Source: Laedolimicola ammoniilytica (GTDB taxonomy: Bacteria > Bacillota > Clostridia > Lachnospirales > Lachnospiraceae). Taken from it: a DNA stretch of 64,000 nucleotides. This document shows, piece after piece, positions 59,132-64,000 of the stretch. The DNA is taken from assembly GCF_025567165.1 (NCBI RefSeq), contig NZ_JAOQKC010000003.1, positions 1 to 64,000 on the forward strand. Reading direction: 5' to 3'. The first letter of the stretch is position 1; each line of letters begins with the position of its first letter. The position numbers and the translations under genes are program-made. The notes under the pieces are model-generated. The model searched no databases, was not told the DNA's origin, and saw only the letters and a program-made list of their open reading frames with translations.

Positions 59132-60211
59132 ATGATTTATTTGTATTTGGTTATAATTTTTGTGTTGGGTTCAGCACTGAAAAATGGTTTTGTTTTAAGA
59201 AGTCATTCATTTTCTGATGAGAACAACATAATTAGGATTAGAAAAGAAACTAGATGGGTGTTTTTTTTCATGATTATATGTGCATTAGTTATGGGTGTGC
59301 GCGCTGAAACTGTTGGGGAAGATACTCAACGATATATGAGCTATTTTTACTATGTTACATCGATGCCGTTTGGAGCTGTCAAAATTGGAGCTATGAATAC
59401 GGGATTAGATATAGGGTATGTAGTTTTAATGAAGACGATTTCATTAATTTACGATAACTATTACTTTTTTCAGTTAATTATATCGTTATTTATTTGCGTA
59501 GGATTTGCATATTTTATAATAAAAAATCAAATTGATACGGCAATAGGTATAACTGTTTTTTTAGGTAATGGTTTGTTTTTTGCTGCATTCAATACAGCAA
59601 GGCAGAGTTGTGCGTTAACAATATTGCTAATAGCTTGGTCTTTTTTACAAGAAAAAAAATATTTAAAAGTAATACTATTGATTGGAGTTGCATCTAGCAT
59701 TCATATGTCGGCCGTTCTTTTCCTTATACCGACTATCATGTTCATTTTTAGAAAAAAAAAATTTATTTATTGGCTTGTACTGGGAAGTACGATTTTAATT
59801 GGTGTATTATACAGACAAGTATTATTTTTTTTAGCAAGTATTTTACCTCAGTACTCACACATTACGAGCAATACTAATCAATATATGAACATTGGTCTAT
59901 CATCAATCGTCTGGATTATTGTTGGAGTATTCTCATTGTTTATACTTAAAAAAAGTAAATTATATAATGAAAAAGAAAGAATATATGCAGCGTGTGCTTT
60001 ATTCTATCCTTTCTTCTCTTGTTTAGGGTTAGTAGTAAATTCTTTTGAAAGGTTAGGATTTTATTTTATGCCTTTTGTTCCGTTTGTAGTGGATTTATTC
60101 GGTAAAAAGGTTTTTCGTAATAACAGGATTATGTTCCGAATTATAGTGAGTACGTGTTACTTAGTGTGGTTTTTGTTTGCGAGCATTAATTATCCGTACC
60201 AATTAGCTTGA
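59132..60211 (+). CDS. EpsG-family polysaccharide polymerase (Wzy-like)
   Basis: A 359-residue membrane protein with about ten hydrophobic helices. EpsG-type features are VGEDTQRYMSYF near residue 67, FFAAFNTARQSCAL, and SSIHMSAVLFLIP with the conserved histidine. It would join lipid-linked repeat units outside the membrane. It lies 15 bp after the previous glycosyltransferase and 19 bp before the next, consistent with one operon. The ribosome binding site is poor, as for several genes in this AT-rich block. Confidence 0.85.
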   Translation: MIYLYLVIIFVLGSALKNGFVLRSHSFSDENNIIRIRKETRWVFFFMIICALVMGVRAETVGEDTQRYMSYFYYVTSMPFGAVKIGAMNTGLDIGYVVLMKTISLIYDNYYFFQLIISLFICVGFAYFIIKNQIDTAIGITVFLGNGLFFAAFNTARQSCALTILLIAWSFLQEKKYLKVILLIGVASSIHMSAVLFLIPTIMFIFRKKKFIYWLVLGSTILIGVLYRQVLFFLASILPQYSHITSNTNQYMNIGLSSIVWIIVGVFSLFILKKSKLYNEKERIYAACALFYPFFSCLGLVVNSFERLGFYFMPFVPFVVDLFGKKVFRNNRIMFRIIVSTCYLVWFLFASINYPYQLA

Positions 60212-60230
60212 ATTATATGAGAGGTGTAAT

Positions 60231-61445
60231 ATGAAAGTTCTGGCGATTAATTCAGTGCCATATGGAAGTACTGCTAAAATAATGATAGGTATAGGGAAAT
60301 GTTGCGAAAAAACTCAGTCAGATATTCATTATTATACTGCGACAGGGTTTTCGACACATTCGTTAAAAGAAATGCCTTCAAATAATATTATAATTGGAGG
60401 TGCATTCTCTAAATTATTACATATATCATTGAGTAAATTGACGGGATATAATGGGTGCTATTCTATTTTATCAACATATTTATTTTTAAAAAAGGTTGAT
60501 AAGATTAAACCAGACTGTATTCATTTGCATAATGTTCACGGATGGTATATAAATATTCCGATGCTATTTAATTACATTAAGAAAAAGAGTATTCCTGTAA
60601 TTTGGACTTTACACGATAGTTGGGCTTTTACAGGTCAATGTCCATATTTTACGATGGTAGGTTGTGACAAATGGAAAGAAGGATGTTTTAGATGCATACA
60701 ATATAATAAGTGTTACCCAAGTTCACTAATAGACAATACAAAGAAAATGTGGACAAAAAAGAGAAAATGGTTTAATGGGGTCAAAAAAATGACTATTGTT
60801 ACGCCGTCTGCTTGGTTATTAACTATGGTTAAAGAATCATTTTTAAAAGAATATCCAATTACGGTAATAAACAATGGAATAGATTTATCAAAATTTAAGC
60901 CGACTGATAGTTTAATACGAGAAAAGTTGCATATAGAGCCGAATCAAAAAATGATTTTAGGTGTAGCGTTAGATTGGACTGTTTATAAAGGCATTGATGT
61001 ATTTGAAAAATTGTCAAGGAAGTTAGAGAATAATTATTATAAGATAATATTGGTTGGGTGTAATGATGAGGCTGCAAAAAAATTACCCTCTAATATTCAT
61101 GTTGTGAAAAGGACGGAGAGTCAAGAAGAATTAGCTGCGCTATATTCTGCTGCAGATGTTTTTGTAAACCCAACGAGGGAAGAAGTCTTGGGATTGACAA
61201 ATATAGAAGCACTTGCCTGCGGAACACCAGTTGTAAGTTTTAACACAGGTGGGTGTTCAGAAACGTTTGATAGCTATACTGGAATTGCAGTTGAAAGAGA
61301 TAATGTCAATGAACTTATTAAAGCAATTGAAAACATTTGTAAAAGAGAGCATATCAAAAAAAAATGCGTTGAAAGAGCAACTCATTTTAACGAAATAGAA
61401 AAATATCAGGATTACGTTAAATTATATAATTCATTAGAAAGATAA
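60231..61445 (+). CDS. GT4 glycosyltransferase (WcaL/colanic-acid type)
   Basis: A 404-residue GT-B glycosyltransferase. LHNVHGWYINIPMLFNYIKK and TLHDSWAFTGQCPYF (with a Cys-rich segment GCDKWKEGCFRCIQYNKC) are typical of colanic-acid-type enzymes. The GT4 donor site EVLGLTNIEALACGTPVVSF is complete. GAGGTG precedes the ATG. It adds one sugar during repeat-unit assembly at the cytoplasmic face; donor unknown. AT-rich. Confidence 0.87.
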   Translation: MKVLAINSVPYGSTAKIMIGIGKCCEKTQSDIHYYTATGFSTHSLKEMPSNNIIIGGAFSKLLHISLSKLTGYNGCYSILSTYLFLKKVDKIKPDCIHLHNVHGWYINIPMLFNYIKKKSIPVIWTLHDSWAFTGQCPYFTMVGCDKWKEGCFRCIQYNKCYPSSLIDNTKKMWTKKRKWFNGVKKMTIVTPSAWLLTMVKESFLKEYPITVINNGIDLSKFKPTDSLIREKLHIEPNQKMILGVALDWTVYKGIDVFEKLSRKLENNYYKIILVGCNDEAAKKLPSNIHVVKRTESQEELAALYSAADVFVNPTREEVLGLTNIEALACGTPVVSFNTGGCSETFDSYTGIAVERDNVNELIKAIENICKREHIKKKCVERATHFNEIEKYQDYVKLYNSLER

Positions 61446-61448
61446 AAG

Positions 61449-61604
61449 ATGAAACCACATTTTATGGATGTTCCAGTAAAAATTAATATATGGATAAGAC
61501 CAATTCTGCAAAGAAAGCAGGATGACGTAGTTGAACGAGTGAGGCCTGGAATAGTATTTTCCAGTCAGACGGAGGACAAAATGATAGAACAATTATTGCA
61601 ATAG
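61449..61604 (+). pseudogene. Remnant of a glycosyltransferase gene, homologous to the next gene
   Basis: A 51-codon frame reading DVPVKINIWIRPILQRKQ and RVRPGIVF aligns with the first 40 residues of the following glycosyltransferase (DVPVAITIWCRTECQKLQ, KAKPSIIF). After that point similarity stops and a TAG follows. It is therefore best seen as the truncated 5' end of a related gene lost by recombination. The remaining 150 bp to the next gene contain no coding sequence. Confidence 0.7.
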
Positions 61605-61705
61605 GGTGCTGAGAAGACAATGCTTATCGCCCGGCTTAACCAGACGAGTTTTGCTTTAAAGGGTAGCTGTTTAGAGAAAAGCTCGTAAAATTAATGATTT
61701 AGGGT

Positions 61706-61736
61706 TTGACATTATAGGAAGGAGTTTGTTTATAAT
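61706..61736 (+). promoter_or_regulatory. Possible internal promoter of the polysaccharide cluster
   Basis: TTGACA and TATAAT occur with a long 19-bp spacer, just before the next glycosyltransferase gene. The spacing is poor, so activity would be weak. Confidence 0.35.
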
Positions 61737-61758
61737 TTATAAGCAATAAGTTAATGAA

Positions 61759-62772
61759 ATGGAAAAATATTTAGTAGACGTTCCTGTTGCGATTACTATT
61801 TGGTGTCGTACAGAATGCCAAAAACTCCAATTAGAAGTTTTAAAAAAGGCGAAACCCAGTATTATATTTCTAATTTCTGACGGAGGAAGAAATCCAAAAG
61901 AATGGGAGGCGATAAACGAAAATAGAAAATTAATGGATAATGGAATTGATTGGGAGTGTAAAATTTATCGGTTATATGAATGTGAAAATAAAGGTATGTA
62001 TGCAATTTCAAAAAAGATGCATAGGCTTATATGGGAAAAAGTTGAAAGCTGTATTTTTTTAGAAGATGATGTTTTGCCGTCAGTTAGTTTCTTTCGGTAT
62101 TGCTCAGAATTACTTGAAAAATATAAAGATGATATGAGAATCAATGTTATTTGTGGGATGAACCATTTGGGAGTCTCCGAAGATGTTAATACGGATTATT
62201 TCTTCTCACGGCAAGGCTCTATTTGGGGTTTTGCAATTTGGCGTAGAACATATGAACAATACTGTGATTTCAGTTATGGCAAAGATCCATATATAATGAA
62301 ATTATTGAAAAATCAAACCAGACATAATCGCGTGTTTTGGAAACGAATTAAAGCGTACGCAGAACAAGAAGTATATGAAGGTCATATAGCATGGTCGGAA
62401 TTTTTTCTCGAATTTAGTATGTATGGACAGAATCAGTTACAAATTATTCCTAAGAAAAATATGATTTCAAATATCGGGTGTACGAAAGATTCTGCACACG
62501 CAAATGAATTGAAATTATTACCTAGAGGGTTGAGAAAAATTTTTAAAATGGAAACATATGAGGTTAAGTTCCCGTTAAAACATGCACAGTATGTGATTCC
62601 AGATAATGAATATGAAAAAAAGAGAAATGAAATTTTAGCATATAACTATCCAATTAAACTAAAATGGTATGGTTTAGAAATGCTTTTTTTTAAAATCCGA
62701 TATGGAAATTGGAAAGAAGCGGTTGGTGTCATAAAAAATAAAATAGGGAGAAAAGTCACAATTGAAAAATGA
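61759..62772 (+). CDS. Glycosyltransferase-like protein with GT-A fold features
   Basis: A 337-residue protein. The N-terminal half looks like a GT-A enzyme: DVPVAITIWCRT, LISDGGRNPKEWEAI and a DxD-like FLEDDVLPS near residue 97, followed by SRQGSIWGFAIWRRTYEQY. Proteins of this kind occur in Firmicutes and Bacteroidetes polysaccharide clusters as sugar transferases. The C-terminal 100 residues are specific to this group. It has a very weak ribosome binding site and overlaps the flippase gene by 11 bp if that starts at TTG 62762. Confidence 0.7.
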   Translation: MEKYLVDVPVAITIWCRTECQKLQLEVLKKAKPSIIFLISDGGRNPKEWEAINENRKLMDNGIDWECKIYRLYECENKGMYAISKKMHRLIWEKVESCIFLEDDVLPSVSFFRYCSELLEKYKDDMRINVICGMNHLGVSEDVNTDYFFSRQGSIWGFAIWRRTYEQYCDFSYGKDPYIMKLLKNQTRHNRVFWKRIKAYAEQEVYEGHIAWSEFFLEFSMYGQNQLQIIPKKNMISNIGCTKDSAHANELKLLPRGLRKIFKMETYEVKFPLKHAQYVIPDNEYEKKRNEILAYNYPIKLKWYGLEMLFFKIRYGNWKEAVGVIKNKIGRKVTIEK

Positions 62773-64000
62773 GCAAAATCTTAAAGAACGTGCTATAGAG
62801 GGAACGGTATGGAAATTTGCGGAAAAGATAGGAATGCAATTAATATCAATAGTAATTCAAATTGTCTTGGCGAGACTTTTATTGCCAGAAGATTATGGTG
62901 TTGTCGGATTATTATCAATATTTATCAGTATATCCGATGTTTTTATTTTGCAAGGGTTTACAACGGCATTAATACAAAAAAGTGAGGCAGATGAATTGGA
63001 TTATTCATCTGTCTTTTTTGCAAATTTAGCAATGTCAATTATAATATATGTTGTTTTTTATATGATTGCGCCAAGTGTAGCTAAATTTTACAAAACGCCA
63101 CAATTAACGGAAGTGATGCGTGTGATGTCAATTAATATTGTAGTAGGCGCCTTTTCTGCAGTTCATAATGCGATAGTGTCAAAAAATCTGGAATTTAGAA
63201 TCAGTTTTATGAGAAATATTGCAAATATAGTTTCACAGGGGATAGTTGGAATTGGCATGGCATGCGCAAATTTTGGCGTATGGTCCTTGGTTGGATCTAA
63301 AATAGTGGGAACGTTAGTAGGAACGATGGTATTGTGTATAACTGTAAAATGGAGACCACAATGTATATTTTCATTTCAAAGAATTAAGTTTTTATTTCGG
63401 TATAGTTCTAAGGTGTTGTGTACAAATCTACTTAATACAATATTTAATAATATGCATTCATTAATTATAGGACGTTTTTTTTCTGCAACAGATGTAGGGT
63501 ATTATCAGCGTGGACAGCAGATTCCGCAGGCAGCGATGATAGCTGTGGATGGAAGCATGTGCGAAGTATTGTACCCTACACTCTCTTTATTACAAAATGA
63601 TTTGGATAAGTTAAAAAAAGCATTGAGACGTTCTATGAAAACCAGCATGTATTTGATTTTACCTATGCTTATGGGACTGGCAGTTACAGCAAGGCAGATG
63701 ACGATTTTATTACTTACAGAAAAATGGTTGCCAAGTGTTCCTTTTATGCAATTAACATGTGCAATTACTGCATTTTGGCCATTGTCAGCAAGAACACATG
63801 CATTAAATGCAATTGGTAGAAGTGATGTAACATTAAAGCTATCAATTATTTCTAAGATTTTGACATTAGTAATGATTTTAATTAGTGTACCGATGGGAAT
63901 TTATGCAATTATGTGGGGAACGCTATTGGCATCAGGAATTTCGTTTTGGATAACCAGTCATTATGCAAATAAATATCTTGGTTACTCATTAAAAGAATTA
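62762..64000 (+). CDS. Wzx-type polysaccharide flippase, 3' end outside window
   Basis: The frame stays open to the right edge, giving 413 residues so far. It has multiple membrane helices and the start of the lipopolysaccharide-flippase family (RAIEGTVWKFAEKIGMQLISIVIQIVLARLLLPEDYGVVGLL, in pieces). It moves lipid-linked repeat units across the membrane for the EpsG-type polymerase. The only start in the open frame near the previous gene is TTG 62762, with AGGGAG 11 nt upstream. Together with the initiating transferase, glycosyltransferases and polymerase it completes a Wzx/Wzy pathway. Confidence 0.9.
   Translation, partial: MKNEQNLKERAIEGTVWKFAEKIGMQLISIVIQIVLARLLLPEDYGVVGLLSIFISISDVFILQGFTTALIQKSEADELDYSSVFFANLAMSIIIYVVFYMIAPSVAKFYKTPQLTEVMRVMSINIVVGAFSAVHNAIVSKNLEFRISFMRNIANIVSQGIVGIGMACANFGVWSLVGSKIVGTLVGTMVLCITVKWRPQCIFSFQRIKFLFRYSSKVLCTNLLNTIFNNMHSLIIGRFFSATDVGYYQRGQQIPQAAMIAVDGSMCEVLYPTLSLLQNDLDKLKKALRRSMKTSMYLILPMLMGLAVTARQMTILLLTEKWLPSVPFMQLTCAITAFWPLSARTHALNAIGRSDVTLKLSIISKILTLVMILISVPMGIYAIMWGTLLASGISFWITSHYANKYLGYSLKEL

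Overview
The window looks like chromosome of a spore-forming, anaerobic Clostridia member, most likely Lachnospiraceae. The evidence is spoIVA and a spoIID-family gene, the fhs/fchA/folD one-carbon set, an Fe-S type PurF, a T-box leader, a Firmicutes-type rimP-nusA-infB operon, an ATP-type PEP carboxykinase and a LoaP-type antiterminator. No rRNA, tRNA, CRISPR array or phage was seen.

Layout. 1-620: the 3' part of an apparently intact TnpB gene with a structured right end. 645-5028: a flavin reductase and the formyl-THF genes fhs, fchA and folD. 5170-10270: a PucR-type regulator, spoIVA, a purine permease and rnhA. 10545-13503: purF-purB. 13509-22264: rimP-nusA-rnpM-ylxQ-infB-rbfA-nrnA-truB-ribF, ending in a membrane-anchored Mrr-like gene. 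22455-28487: an NlpC/P60 hydrolase, rpsO, pnp and glmS. 28722-31620: a LysR regulator divergent from leuCD. 31758-38797: a DUF6512-like membrane protein, a SleB-like hydrolase and a beta-glucoside PTS operon with its own activator. 38975-44938: a pair of unknown small genes, T-box-controlled leuA, a nitrilase-family amidase, thrC and a small membrane protein. 45037-53044: citrate synthase, pckA, a MATE exporter, a 6S-like RNA, a SpoIID-family gene and a YihY-family protein. 53120-64000: a TnpB-like gene that has lost two RuvC aspartates, then loaP and a polysaccharide cluster that runs off the right edge.

How parts work together. Fhs, FchA and FolD interconvert formate, formyl-, methenyl- and methylene-THF. 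FolD lacks the residues used for its cyclohydrolase half-reaction, so FchA is probably obligatory. Leucine synthesis has two inputs: leuA sits behind a T-box with a leucine CUG specifier, while leuCD faces a LysR regulator across a palindromic LysR box. The rimP-nusA leader carries a promoter followed by a weak intrinsic terminator, an arrangement suited to NusA autoregulation.

The most unusual part is 53-64 kb. A full-length TnpB homologue lacks its RuvC-I and RuvC-III aspartates, has a pair of near-identical inverted 29-bp motifs upstream, and is followed by a structured non-coding stretch and a LoaP antiterminator that heads the exopolysaccharide operon. This could be a domesticated RNA-guided regulator of surface polysaccharide, although a decaying transposon gene is not excluded. 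Inside the cluster, host-like sequence switches to AT-rich sequence within a fused epimerase-glycosyltransferase gene, next to an A8 tract. Intergenic regions also carry a modular hairpin repeat family (about 24.0, 46.5 and 50.2 kb) and a 183-bp near-palindrome downstream of glmS.
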